In this document: positions 54,972-63,819 of the stretch, piece by piece | Layout: each line of letters begins with the position of its first letter | How positions within the stretch are numbered: the first letter of the stretch is position 1 | Assembly: GCA_024408085.1 (NCBI GenBank) | Contig: JAKSVH010000001.1 | Span: 118,096-182,095 of the forward strand | DNA: 64,000 nucleotides | Reading direction: 5' to 3' | Origin: Bacilli bacterium | GTDB lineage: Bacteria > Bacillota_I > Bacilli_A > RFN20 > CAG-826 | The notes under the pieces: generated by a model | Databases searched by the model: none | What the model was told of the DNA's origin: nothing | Seen by the model: only the letters and a program-made list of their open reading frames with translations | Position numbers and translations under genes: made by a program

Positions 54972-57290
54972 TTATTTAACGAACGCTACCTTTAGAGCAT
55001 CATCTACACTATTCATGTAAATGATCTTTAAATTATCTTTAACTTCCTTAGGAAGTTCATCAACAGCTTTCTTGTTCTCTTTTGGAACAATAATGGTTTT
55101 AATTCCACTTCTTAAAGCTGCGAGTGATTTTTCACGTAAGCCTCCGATTGGGAGTGCGTGTCCGCGAAGTGTTACTTCACCTGTCATTGCAACATCATTG
55201 CTTACTGGAGATTTAGTAAAGCTTGAGATAATTGCAGTTGTGATTGCAACACCTGCACTTGGTCCATCTTTTGGAACTGCGCCTTCTGGAACGTGAATGT
55301 GAAGGTCATTTTTCTCAAAAAGTTTTGGATCAATTTTGTATTTTGAAGCATTAGATTTTACGTAAGAATAAGCAATGGTTGCTGATTCTTTCATAACATC
55401 TCCTAACTTACCAGTTAGGATTAAGCCACCCTTACCTGGGAAGTAGTTAACTTCAATTGGAAGAATATCACCACCAAATTCAGTGTATGCTAAACCTGTA
55501 ACAACACCAACTTGGCCTTTTTCTTCCTTCTTTGTGTTTTCAAAAAGTGGAGCACCTAAATACTTTTCAATAAGTTCAGGTGTAACTTCAACTTTCTTGA
55601 GTTCCTTGTTAGTTAATAACTCAACCACCGCTTTTCTCATAACTGATGCGATTTTACGTTCAAGTTCACGTACACCAGCTTCGCGTGTGTACTTGCGAAT
55701 TAGATGTAAATAAGCATCATCACTAAATGAGATTTGACGTGATTTTAAACCGTTTGCAGTAAGTTGTTTCTTGAAAAAGAAACCTTTTGCAATTTTAAGC
55801 TTTTCAATTTCAGTGTAAGAATTAACTTCAATAAGTTCAAGTCTATCACGAAGAGGAGCTGGAATATTCTCCAAATAGTTGGCTGTACAAATGAACAAAA
55901 CATTGCTTAAATCATAAGGTTCTTCAAGATAGTTATCATTAAAGGCAAAGTTTTGTTCAGGATCAAGCACTTCAAGAAGTGCTGATGCAGGATCTCCTTT
56001 GTATGATGAAGCGAGTTTATCAACTTCATCTAAAAGGAAGACTGGATTTGTAACGCCAACACGCTTCATGCCTGAAATAATACGGCCAGGCATTGAGCCA
56101 ACGTATGTACGTCTATGTCCACGAATTTCAGCTTCATCAGAAATACCGCCAAGTGAGGCTTTGAAGAACTTTCTTCCAAGTGCTCTAGCGATTGATTTTC
56201 CAAGTGAAGTTTTACCACATCCTGGTGGACCGTAGAAGCAAAGAATTGGAGCCTTTAAATTGCCAGTCATTTTCTTGACTGCTAAGTACTCTACAATACG
56301 TTTTTTAACATCAGTAAGACCATAATGGTCTTCATCTAATATTTTCTTAACGTTTTCAAGGTCTTCATTATCTTGAGTTTCTTCAAACCATGGAACGTCC
56401 ATAAGTGTTTGAATGTAGCTCATAATAAGTGAGGATTCGAGTGATGCTTGTGGCATCATTGAGAAACGTTTAAGTTCATTCTTTACTTTAGCTTTTACGT
56501 GGTCTGGATAAGGATGTTCTTCAAGACGTTTTTTGATGTTTTCTTCATCAGTTGAACCGTCTGGATCATCACCAAGTTCTTTCTTAATAGCACGCATTTT
56601 TTCTCTAAGAATGTAATCACGTTGTTGTTTATTTGTTGATTCTGCAACATCTTTTTCGATTTGCTTATCAATTTCTGCACCGCTTTTTACTTCTTCGACT
56701 GCGTCTAAAACTAATGCTAAACGTTTTTCTAGATTAGTTTCGCATAAAATTTGCATTCTACCTTCATCTGTTAATGGGATGTAAGGTGCTAAAACATCAG
56801 GAAGAATTGTTGCATCCACACCTTTTGTGGTTAATTCAGTAAATAATAATCTAGGAATATTATTTGTGATTTGTGGAACATTTGTTAATCCTGAAATAAT
56901 AGACTTGCAATAAGCAAGAACTGCCTTTTCATCACTAACTTTATCTTCGATAACATCTGCATCTGCTATAAAGTAGCCAGAAGCATCAAAGGATAAGTTG
57001 TTGATCTTAACACGTTTTGTGCCTGTAATATGAACTTTGACGTAAGTCTTCATATTTGAATACGAAGTAATACGACATAATGTACCAATTTCGCAAATAT
57101 CTTTTTGAGTTGGTACTTCGACTGAAGCATCTTTTTGAGCCACAACTAAAAGGAGGGATGAGTTGAGGTCTCTGCTTGCATCGATTGCTTTGATAGAAAA
57201 ATCTCTACCTGCATCAATTTGTACATTTTTCTGTTCTGGGAAAATGACAAATGATTTTGTGATAAGTAATGGTAAAGTCATTTTTGCCAT
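54972..57290 (-). CDS. lon: ATP-dependent protease Lon
   Basis: Serine-Lys AAA+ protease that degrades misfolded and regulatory proteins (772 aa). N-terminal substrate domain, coiled coil, AAA+ module (GPPGCGKTSLGK, LLDEVDKL), protease domain with catalytic Ser in PKDGPSAGVAI and Lys after LPIGGLREK. SD AAGGAGG precedes the ATG. No CIRCE is seen here. Confidence 0.97.
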   Translation of the reverse strand: MAKMTLPLLITKSFVIFPEQKNVQIDAGRDFSIKAIDASRDLNSSLLLVVAQKDASVEVPTQKDICEIGTLCRITSYSNMKTYVKVHITGTKRVKINNLSFDASGYFIADADVIEDKVSDEKAVLAYCKSIISGLTNVPQITNNIPRLLFTELTTKGVDATILPDVLAPYIPLTDEGRMQILCETNLEKRLALVLDAVEEVKSGAEIDKQIEKDVAESTNKQQRDYILREKMRAIKKELGDDPDGSTDEENIKKRLEEHPYPDHVKAKVKNELKRFSMMPQASLESSLIMSYIQTLMDVPWFEETQDNEDLENVKKILDEDHYGLTDVKKRIVEYLAVKKMTGNLKAPILCFYGPPGCGKTSLGKSIARALGRKFFKASLGGISDEAEIRGHRRTYVGSMPGRIISGMKRVGVTNPVFLLDEVDKLASSYKGDPASALLEVLDPEQNFAFNDNYLEEPYDLSNVLFICTANYLENIPAPLRDRLELIEVNSYTEIEKLKIAKGFFFKKQLTANGLKSRQISFSDDAYLHLIRKYTREAGVRELERKIASVMRKAVVELLTNKELKKVEVTPELIEKYLGAPLFENTKKEEKGQVGVVTGLAYTEFGGDILPIEVNYFPGKGGLILTGKLGDVMKESATIAYSYVKSNASKYKIDPKLFEKNDLHIHVPEGAVPKDGPSAGVAITTAIISSFTKSPVSNDVAMTGEVTLRGHALPIGGLREKSLAALRSGIKTIIVPKENKKAVDELPKEVKDNLKIIYMNSVDDALKVAFVK

Positions 57291-57322
57291 AAATATCCTC
57301 CTTTCTAATTAAATTAATTTAA

Positions 57323-58600
57323 TTAAGCAATGTTTTCTTTGACTAAGAAGTCTTGAATCTTGCGTTGACGGAGTTCAGCTTTGAATCTGTTCATATCTGC
57401 GCCAAGAATTTCTTTGACTTTGTCAACTGGCATCTTATAGGTGTCAGCGATTGATTGCATTTCTTTTTCAACGTCTGCGTCGCTAACATTGAGTTTTTCA
57501 GCATTTGCAATTGCTTCCATACATAAAATTGTACGAACGTTCTTGTCTGCTTCGACTTTCATGTTCTTTTCGACGTCTTCTGGTTTTTGACCAGTGATTT
57601 GATAGTATTGTTCAAGTGTTAAACCACGTTGTTCAATTTGTTGTTGCATGTTTTTCTTCATGCCTTCAACTTCGTCTAAAAGAATTTCGTCTGCAATTTC
57701 AATCTTTGCATCTTTAACAATTGCTTCTAAAACTTTGTTTAATGCATCGTTTTGTGCTTTAGCTTCTTTAGAAGCTTTTAATTGTTTTTCTTCATAAGCT
57801 TTTAAGCCAGCTTCATCTTTTACATCTGGAATATTGAGTTCTTTGATGAGGTCAGCATCAAGTTTTGGAGTAACTTTTTCCTTAACTTCGTGGACAACAC
57901 ATTTGAATAATGCTTTCTTGCCTGCGAGTTCTGGAACATATTGTTCTGGGAATGTGACGTTAACATCAACATTTTCGCCTGCCTTGTGACCAACTAATTG
58001 ATCTTCAAAGCCTGGAACAAATGAATTTGAGCCTAATTCTAATGAGTAGTTATCAGCTTTTCCGCCATCAAATTCTTTGCCATCAACTGAGCCAACAAAG
58101 TCAATAACAACTGTGTCGCCTTTTGCTGCTGGGCCTTCTTTGACTGCGAGTGAAGCTTGTTGAGCAACGAGCTTATCAATTGCTTCTTTAACTTCTGCTT
58201 CTGTTACCTTAACTGCATCTTTTTTGATTGCTAAGCCTTTGTAGTTTCCGAGCTTAACTTCTGGAGCTAAGATAATGATGAACTTCAATTGAAGTTCTGA
58301 GTCTGAAACTTTAGTAACATCAACACTTGGTCTAGCAAATGGTTGAAGTTTTTCTTCTTTCAAGACTTCGTCGAATGCTGGTTGAAGCATAGAATTGATT
58401 GCTTCATTAAAAATTGAACCAGTGTCAATGTGTTTACGTGCCATTGTTTCTGGAACGGAACCTTTACGGAATCCTTTGAGTTCAAGATTTTTTGCTAACT
58501 TTTTGAAAGCTTTTTCTTGAGCTGCTTTCCAATCTGCAGTTTCGACGTCGCAAATGACTTCGACTTTTGAATTTTCAAGTTTGTTTACAACTCTTTTCAT
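57323..58600 (-). CDS. tig: Trigger factor
   Basis: Ribosome-associated chaperone and prolyl isomerase (425 aa). N-terminal ribosome-binding domain with GFRKGSVPETMARK near residues 42-55, FKBP-like domain (~155-245; GDTVVIDFVGSVDGKEFDGG), C-terminal substrate-binding arms. AAAGGAG lies 12 bases before the ATG, and TATACT is upstream. Confidence 0.95.
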   Translation of the reverse strand: MKRVVNKLENSKVEVICDVETADWKAAQEKAFKKLAKNLELKGFRKGSVPETMARKHIDTGSIFNEAINSMLQPAFDEVLKEEKLQPFARPSVDVTKVSDSELQLKFIIILAPEVKLGNYKGLAIKKDAVKVTEAEVKEAIDKLVAQQASLAVKEGPAAKGDTVVIDFVGSVDGKEFDGGKADNYSLELGSNSFVPGFEDQLVGHKAGENVDVNVTFPEQYVPELAGKKALFKCVVHEVKEKVTPKLDADLIKELNIPDVKDEAGLKAYEEKQLKASKEAKAQNDALNKVLEAIVKDAKIEIADEILLDEVEGMKKNMQQQIEQRGLTLEQYYQITGQKPEDVEKNMKVEADKNVRTILCMEAIANAEKLNVSDADVEKEMQSIADTYKMPVDKVKEILGADMNRFKAELRQRKIQDFLVKENIA

Positions 58601-58642
58601 AATTTATTTCTAATCTCCTTTAAATTACGTAAGTAAGAGTAT

Positions 58643-58672
58643 ACAAAAAACTTGTCGCATACGCAACAAGAA
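58643..58672 (-). terminator. Terminator of the TPR-like gene
   Basis: CTTGT-GC pairs with GC-ACAAG (58651-58670), followed on the - strand by TTTTTTG. It separates the TPR-like gene from tig. Confidence 0.65.
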
Positions 58673-58711
58673 AATTGTTATTTAATATTTTTTGTCTAAA
58701 GACAGTTTCTA

Positions 58712-59614
58712 TTAGAGTCTAATTTCTGGAACTGACTCGATTTTTTCTTTAATTTCTTTAGCTAAATTTAATACTTTTTCATCATATGATGAAGTGTCTT
58801 GACCAAGGTATTCTTTAGCGATTACAACAAACGCTTTTGAAAGGTCTTCGATTTCAATCTCAAAAACGCTGTCTGGATATGAATCAATAATGTAACAATT
58901 AAACAAATGCAAAGCTGTTTTAGTTAAAGAAACATCATTATTAGATTCTGATGTGATAGCACCACAAACTAAAGGATACAAAAATGAAGTGAATGGAGGT
59001 TCTAATCTTGAAGGTACAACACTAATAATTTCTTTAAGATTTCTAAACTTAATTTCTTTATCGTATTTTTCATCAACTAGAAGCAATAATCCATAAGTTC
59101 TAAAATTAGGATTTACATCTTCGCGAACTAAGAAAATTTTTAATGAATCAATATAAATATTGAGATTGTAATTTTTAAGCGAAAATAGTACTTGAGAAAT
59201 CTTGCCTGAATCTGTCTCTTTTTCAAGCACATCATAGATATCATCTATCTCAAATTTTTGAGGTGAATTTGGATGTGATTCTTCTTCAATTCTGTCCTTC
59301 ATTTCTCTCATAAATTCTTCAACTTCTTGAGAGACATATGGGAGATTTTCGTAATGCTTTAAAGCAATGCGTGCTTCATCAAATAATTTCTTTGATAAAA
59401 ATAACTCAAAATGGAGTTTCATTAGACGAAGTTGATATTTAGTTTCAATCAAAGATTGATTCTTTTCAATTTCATCTAAAGCTTCATCAGTTTTACCTAA
59501 AATAACAAAGCATGAAATGCGCATTAAAAGTTCTTTTGGGTCTTTGCTATCTTTTGTGAGATCCAAAACTAATTGATATTCTTTTTTATTAAATAAAGAA
59601 TCTAAATTGTCCAT
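58712..59614 (-). CDS. TPR-like helical protein, possibly DUF3196 family
   Basis: 300 aa, entirely helical by composition. The first ~110 residues contain TPR-like helix pairs (LVLDLTKDSKDPKELLMR, KLFDEARIALKHYENLP). The middle is acidic and the C-terminal half is a second helical repeat region. No catalytic motif, signal or membrane segment is seen. It resembles DUF3196-type proteins known from Mollicutes and relatives, but that is from memory of general features. Upstream of tig; leaderless -10. Confidence 0.6.
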   Translation of the reverse strand: MDNLDSLFNKKEYQLVLDLTKDSKDPKELLMRISCFVILGKTDEALDEIEKNQSLIETKYQLRLMKLHFELFLSKKLFDEARIALKHYENLPYVSQEVEEFMREMKDRIEEESHPNSPQKFEIDDIYDVLEKETDSGKISQVLFSLKNYNLNIYIDSLKIFLVREDVNPNFRTYGLLLLVDEKYDKEIKFRNLKEIISVVPSRLEPPFTSFLYPLVCGAITSESNNDVSLTKTALHLFNCYIIDSYPDSVFEIEIEDLSKAFVVIAKEYLGQDTSSYDEKVLNLAKEIKEKIESVPEIRL

Positions 59615-59627
59615 GTGGTAAATTATA
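59615..59627 (-). promoter_or_regulatory. TPR-gene -10 element, leaderless arrangement
   Basis: On the - strand TATAAT (59622-59627), TTACCAC, ATG. No SD. Confidence 0.6.
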
Positions 59628-59671
59628 CAACACTATAATTAAAAAGGAAGAACGAATGTCCTTCCTAATTA

Positions 59672-60520
59672 TTAGATAAGCACTAATGCGAATCCAAGCA
59701 TCAAACCAAACAATATCATGAATGCTGGAAGCTTGCTCTTCCACATAAGAATGGATTCTGGTAATAACTCACCAAATACGACGTAAAGCATTGCACCACT
59801 AGCTAAAGCTAGACTTACAGATAATCCGACTTCATTTATACCGCCAACAGCAAAGCCGATTACTGCGCCTATAACTGTTGGAAAACCTGATAAAGCTGTA
59901 TAAAGTGCTGCTTTCCATTTCTTGGTTCCGCCTGAAACAAGTGGAACAGAAACAGCCATTCCTTCAGGAATATTATGCAAACCAATAACAATTGCAACAA
60001 TAATCCCTGAACCACCTAAAATAACACTTGGATTCTTAGCATAAGTTGCACCGATAACCATACCTTCTGGTAGGTTATGAAGAGCAATAACTACAGCCAT
60101 AACAAGACCAGCCATAAATAAACGATTATCGCTTTTCTTATGGTGTTCAAGGTGGTCAGCGTGAATAATTTCGCCTAAATCATCGTGCACATCTGGGTGA
60201 TCCTCGTCTGAAGTGTGAGGAACTTCTTTTTTAAGACGAACGTCAATTAATTTGTTGATTCCGAAAACAATTAAATAACCAACAATTGTGCAGCCGATGA
60301 CTAAAGCAATAAAACCTGCATTATCAGAGTGAGGTTGAATTGCTTCATGAAGCAAATCAAAACATACAACTGCGAGCATTACACCACCGGCAAAAGCTAA
60401 AAGTAAAGAAACAACTTTCTTGGAATCTCTTTTAGTTAGAACACCAATTAAACCGCCAATACCAGTGCCTACAACACCAGCGATGAATGTTACTAATATA
60501 ATCCAGCCTATGTTTTCCAT
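59672..60520 (-). CDS. ZIP-family divalent metal transporter
   Basis: Zinc/iron permease-like importer (282 aa) with about eight membrane helices. The metal-binding helices show HNLPEGMVIG and HNIPEGMAVS. A cytoplasmic His/Asp-rich loop (~98-125; HPDVHDDLGE, HADHLEHHKK) may sense or bind metal. TATAAT lies nine bases before the ATG and TTGAAT 16 bases further up. A palindrome in the shared gap and the divergent DtxR-type gene suggest metal-dependent control. Confidence 0.88.
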   Translation of the reverse strand: MENIGWIILVTFIAGVVGTGIGGLIGVLTKRDSKKVVSLLLAFAGGVMLAVVCFDLLHEAIQPHSDNAGFIALVIGCTIVGYLIVFGINKLIDVRLKKEVPHTSDEDHPDVHDDLGEIIHADHLEHHKKSDNRLFMAGLVMAVVIALHNLPEGMVIGATYAKNPSVILGGSGIIVAIVIGLHNIPEGMAVSVPLVSGGTKKWKAALYTALSGFPTVIGAVIGFAVGGINEVGLSVSLALASGAMLYVVFGELLPESILMWKSKLPAFMILFGLMLGFALVLI

Positions 60521-60564
60521 AACACCATTATTATAAATAAAAGTAAAATTAATTCAAGCAAAAA

Positions 60565-60578
60565 TTAACTGCGGTTAA
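60565..60578. promoter_or_regulatory. Candidate DtxR/MntR-type operator
   Basis: TTAAC-TGCG-GTTAA, a 14-bp palindrome in the gap between the ZIP gene and the regulator, just upstream of the ZIP -35. Confidence 0.5.
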
Positions 60579-60621
60579 CTTTTTTATTGTATTTTGCTTT
60601 GAGATGAGTAAAAATTGAATT

Positions 60622-60984
60622 ATGAAACTTTCGCAATCATTTGAAGATTATTTGGAAGCAATTTACGTTTTGGAGATTTCAAAACAGAAAATTAAATCTG
60701 TCACTATTTCCAAAATGTTAGACGTTTCAAAACCTGCAGTTACAAAGGCTATGAAAGAACTTTTTGATGCGAAATATATCGAAAAAACCCCATATTCCCC
60801 TATTAAATTAACAAAATCAGGTCGCGAAATTGCTAAAAATGTTTACCATAGACACACAGTCATACGTGATTTTTTGATTAACACATTAGGCGTAGATAGT
60901 AACATTGCTGAAAAAGACTGTTGCATGATCGAGCACATCATTTCTCCTGAAACTCTAAGGGCGATGGAAAATTTAAATAAGTAA
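60622..60984 (+). CDS. DtxR/MntR-family metal-dependent regulator
   Basis: 120 aa: winged helix (~1-70; VTISKMLDVSKPAVTKAMKEL) and a metal-binding dimerisation domain, without the SH3-like end. Candidate metal ligands are Asp9 and Glu12 (SFEDYLEAIY, MntR-like), His78, and Cys101, Glu104, His105 (CMIEH, like DtxR). The mixture makes Mn versus Fe uncertain. No clear SD; TAAAAA lies seven bases before the ATG. Divergent from the ZIP transporter. Confidence 0.85.
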   Translation: MKLSQSFEDYLEAIYVLEISKQKIKSVTISKMLDVSKPAVTKAMKELFDAKYIEKTPYSPIKLTKSGREIAKNVYHRHTVIRDFLINTLGVDSNIAEKDCCMIEHIISPETLRAMENLNK

Positions 60985-60990
60985 TTTAAA

Positions 60991-61017
60991 AGGGACCCTA
61001 AGGTCCCTCATTTTTTT
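60991..61017 (+). terminator. Terminator of the DtxR-type gene
   Basis: AGGGACC-CTAA-GGTCCCT then CATTTTTTTATT. Same core as the hairpin at 30486. Confidence 0.8.
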
Positions 61018-61921
61018 ATTCAGCTTTATTTGCTTTCTTTTCTTTTAGCATCATTATTCCGTTATTTAGTGCATTCAAGAATGGAATTATTAAGCAAACA
61101 CCATACATTAAGATTGCATCGATTGGGAATTTAACAAGTCTTTCGAATTGTTGAACTGGAGATAATGGATTAAGAATTAATGGGTAATTATCTTTTGAAA
61201 TAACAACCATATAAATAAGAGTTGCTAAAGAGAATAAGAACGCAATAGATGAAAGAATAAATGTAACTTTACGATTTCTTAAGAAATCTTCGTGAATAAT
61301 GTAAGTTGCAATAATTAAAGTTGGAACTAAGAGTTGGAACAAATATGGAAGAACATAAACACTGTCATATGAACTCCAATAGAATGGAATGAGCATAAAT
61401 GCTCCAAGTCTATTTAATGCGTATGCAGCGAGGATGCCTAAGCCAGCTTCTCTCATGCCATATGCAAATGTTCCTTTATATGTTTTTTCGATGTTTTCAG
61501 CTTTAACTTTGTTAGTAATTGAAATGATCAAATAAATGCACCCTGCAATCATTAATGCAAAAACAATTAATGAAATTAATGGATAACATTTGAAAATGTA
61601 ATCACCAATAAATGTATGATAAATTCCAAGGCCTACAAACAATGACATACCAAAGCCTATTGCAGACATTACTAAAAGTACAATTGCATAATAGCGCACA
61701 TAATAAAGGTCTGGTTCTTTCTTCATAAAATAACGATAACCAGCAACTAAGCCAATCATTAGATTAATGAAAATTAATAACATTGGAATTCCAGCAAATG
61801 AAACAATGTCGAGCGCTTCATAATTGGAAACTACCATGAATAAGCAATTGCATGCATAGAATGCGATAAAGGAAAGCATGAAAATTCCTAATGCAAGTAA
61901 AGCGGTTTTAACTGGTTTCAT
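61016..61921 (-). CDS. Multi-span membrane protein, unknown
   Basis: 301 aa with about eight hydrophobic helices separated by short loops, ending in a Lys-rich tail (KEKKANKAE). No motif of a known transporter or enzyme was recognised. It begins two bases after the stop of the lipoprotein phosphoesterase gene, so the two are cotranscribed and may work together at the envelope. Confidence 0.7.
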   Translation of the reverse strand: MKPVKTALLALGIFMLSFIAFYACNCLFMVVSNYEALDIVSFAGIPMLLIFINLMIGLVAGYRYFMKKEPDLYYVRYYAIVLLVMSAIGFGMSLFVGLGIYHTFIGDYIFKCYPLISLIVFALMIAGCIYLIISITNKVKAENIEKTYKGTFAYGMREAGLGILAAYALNRLGAFMLIPFYWSSYDSVYVLPYLFQLLVPTLIIATYIIHEDFLRNRKVTFILSSIAFLFSLATLIYMVVISKDNYPLILNPLSPVQQFERLVKFPIDAILMYGVCLIIPFLNALNNGIMMLKEKKANKAE

Positions 61922-61923
61922 AA

Positions 61924-62982
61924 TTATTTAGCCTCCGCTTCTTCGTAAGAATGTTTAATATTCTCGAATTTTAATTTGGTTGGATTATCATGATCAATTG
62001 AGATAACTTGACCACCTAATTTTTCTTTATCGTAGTAAATTCTATCTGTTGAGTGAACACCATAACAAAGAGCAATATCATCATAGATGATAACAGCATC
62101 GTTAATGTGGTCGTGAGCTACCGAGATAGCAAGTGTTGAGCCAAGTTCTTTTACCTTATCAAATAAATGTTTATCAGATTCTGGAGCTGGTCCACCATAT
62201 TCGCTAATTGATGCTTTTGGATCAAATCCTTCTGGTACGTGACAATTATGCACATTTTCGCTTGTGCCATCCATTTCATGCCATGCTTCAAGAAATTCTG
62301 GAAGAGCAATATGGAAATACATTGCAGATGGGACAACGTGCCCTACTTTATTTGTTTCGTAATTAACCATTCTTTCGTACCAATCAATTTGGTCTTGTTT
62401 GATATAGTCATACTTCAAAGTATCAAAGTTATAGTTGTGTGATTCTAAGCAATAAACTTGGAATAAATCGTTATTAACGAAAACATCATCAACTTTTGAT
62501 CTCTCATAAATATTAATAACAAAGTTACTTCTGCCTGTTACATCGTCATCTTCAAGATTGACAAATTTAACATTCTTAAAGAGACCTCTATCACCAAGTA
62601 ATCTTTGGATATAAGTATCTGCAAAGTAACCTTGATCATCATGATTGCCAAAGGCAAAAGTCCATGGAATATCATAACTGTCGATGAAGGCAAACAACTT
62701 GGTTACAACGCCTTTATCAGCATAAGTAAATGAGTCACCATTAAGAACAATAAGATTTGGATTTGCGTCCTTAATTGTCTTGTTAATCATCTTAAAATGT
62801 CTTTCAATTATGTCACTTTGATTAAGGTGAATATCGCATAATTGAAGAATTCTAAAATCTTCAGCTCTGTTAGTCCATTGAACACCTAGTTGGTATTTAT
62901 CTTCACTATAGTGAACAGTACCTTTACAGGACGTTAAAATACAAGCTAGTAATGGAACAGCGAATAATATTTTTTTGTTCAT
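61924..62982 (-). CDS. Lipoprotein calcineurin-like metallophosphoesterase
   Basis: 352 aa. N-terminal lipobox signal (LLACILTSC, Cys19) places it on the outer face of the membrane. The metallophosphoesterase core shows LCDIHLN (D-x-H), LNGDSF, FGNHDDQG, FHIALPEF (a His variant of the usual GHxH region) and SVAHDHIND. This is the purple-acid/Dcr2-like exported branch. The substrate is unknown; a nucleotide or phosphodiester is possible. SD AAGGA before the ATG. Confidence 0.85.
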   Translation of the reverse strand: MNKKILFAVPLLACILTSCKGTVHYSEDKYQLGVQWTNRAEDFRILQLCDIHLNQSDIIERHFKMINKTIKDANPNLIVLNGDSFTYADKGVVTKLFAFIDSYDIPWTFAFGNHDDQGYFADTYIQRLLGDRGLFKNVKFVNLEDDDVTGRSNFVINIYERSKVDDVFVNNDLFQVYCLESHNYNFDTLKYDYIKQDQIDWYERMVNYETNKVGHVVPSAMYFHIALPEFLEAWHEMDGTSENVHNCHVPEGFDPKASISEYGGPAPESDKHLFDKVKELGSTLAISVAHDHINDAVIIYDDIALCYGVHSTDRIYYDKEKLGGQVISIDHDNPTKLKFENIKHSYEEAEAK

Positions 62983-63038
62983 ATTTATTTTCCTTAACTT
63001 ATATTTTAGAAAAATTATCTCTTTTAGTCAAAAAGTAT

Positions 63039-63051
63039 TATACTTTTATGG
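63039..63051 (+). promoter_or_regulatory. yggS -10 element, leaderless arrangement
   Basis: TATACT (63039-63044), TTTATGG, ATG 63052. An out-of-frame ATG at 63048 overlaps the spacer. No SD. Confidence 0.55.
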
Positions 63052-63684
63052 ATGGTCAGAAAAGATATCAAAGAATTCATTAAAACAATTCCAAGTGATG
63101 TAACCCTTGTTGCAGCCACAAAATATGTTGATGTGGATGACATGAATGAACTTTTTCGAGTGGGAATAACAAATTTTGGCGAGAACCGTACAGATTCCTT
63201 CTTAAGAAAGCATTCTTTACTAAATAATCGCGAAATCACGTGGCATTTTATTGGTCACCTTCAAAGAAACAAAGCTTTAGATGTTATAAATAAGATTGAT
63301 TTTTTGCACTCTCTTGACTCTCTTAAGCTTGCAAAGGTCATCGAAGACCACTGCGATCACAAACTCAAGTGTTTCATCGAAGTTTCTATTAATTTAGAGG
63401 AAAATAAAAACGGAGTTCCATATTATGAAGTTGAAAATTTTGTAAAAGAACTTCAAAAATTCTCAAAGATTGAACTTGTTGGATTTATGATGATGGCAGT
63501 CAAAGCTAGCGACGAAGAATCATTAGATTCTCAATTCGCAAAACTTCGAGAATTAAGAGATGAAATTGAAAAGAAATTAAATATAAAAATTCCATACTTA
63601 TCAATGGGCATGTCTGATGATTATAAATGCGCAATTAAAGAAGGCGCTACGCACGTTAGACTCGGTCGAGTATTATTTAATTAA
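63052..63684 (+). CDS. yggS: YggS-family pyridoxal-phosphate homeostasis protein
   Basis: PLP-binding TIM-barrel (210 aa) without catalytic activity, which keeps free PLP low. The PLP Lys is in LVAATKYVD (Lys24). GENRTDSF, WHFIGHLQRNK, LSMGMSDDYKCAI and THVRLGRVLF are family signatures. It is not next to sepF or ylmG here. Ends just before a strong terminator. Confidence 0.93.
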   Translation: MVRKDIKEFIKTIPSDVTLVAATKYVDVDDMNELFRVGITNFGENRTDSFLRKHSLLNNREITWHFIGHLQRNKALDVINKIDFLHSLDSLKLAKVIEDHCDHKLKCFIEVSINLEENKNGVPYYEVENFVKELQKFSKIELVGFMMMAVKASDEESLDSQFAKLRELRDEIEKKLNIKIPYLSMGMSDDYKCAIKEGATHVRLGRVLFN

Positions 63685-63685
63685 A

Positions 63686-63712
63686 GAAAAGGCACCGCGA
63701 TGGTGCCTTTTA
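63686..63712. terminator. Bidirectional terminator after yggS
   Basis: AAAAGGCACC (63687-63696), loop GCGAT, GGTGCCTTTT (63702-63711). It serves yggS and the opposite-strand small transcript. Confidence 0.85.
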
Positions 63713-63720
63713 ATATAGAT

Positions 63721-63734
63721 ACGAGTTTCCTCGT
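63721..63734 (-). other. Hairpin after the decapeptide ORF
   Basis: ACGAG-loop-CTCGT, starting at the stop codon of the ten-codon ORF on the - strand. Confidence 0.55.
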
Positions 63735-63766
63735 TATTTAAGGTTAGGTGAAACTGATTTTTTCAT
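63734..63766 (-). CDS. Candidate ten-codon peptide (MKKSVSPNLK)
   Basis: Very short ORF with a strong SD AAAGGAG nine bases before the ATG, and its own promoter. The bases around it can also fold: GTGAAA before the ATG pairs with TTTCAC inside the ORF. A hairpin and a bidirectional terminator follow. The peptide is basic and hydrophilic, with no signal or membrane segment. It could be a leader peptide, a signalling peptide or an artefact of an sRNA; no homologue was recognised. Confidence 0.4.
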   Translation of the reverse strand: MKKSVSPNLK

Positions 63767-63790
63767 ATTTCACGTCTCCTTTATGCAACT

Positions 63791-63819
63791 ATTATAACTT
63801 TGTTATTATCTATTAACAA
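63791..63819 (-). promoter_or_regulatory. Promoter of the decapeptide transcript
   Basis: On the - strand TTGTTA (63814-63819), exact 17-base spacer, TATAAT (63791-63796). The -35 lies within the end of pfkA. Confidence 0.6.
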
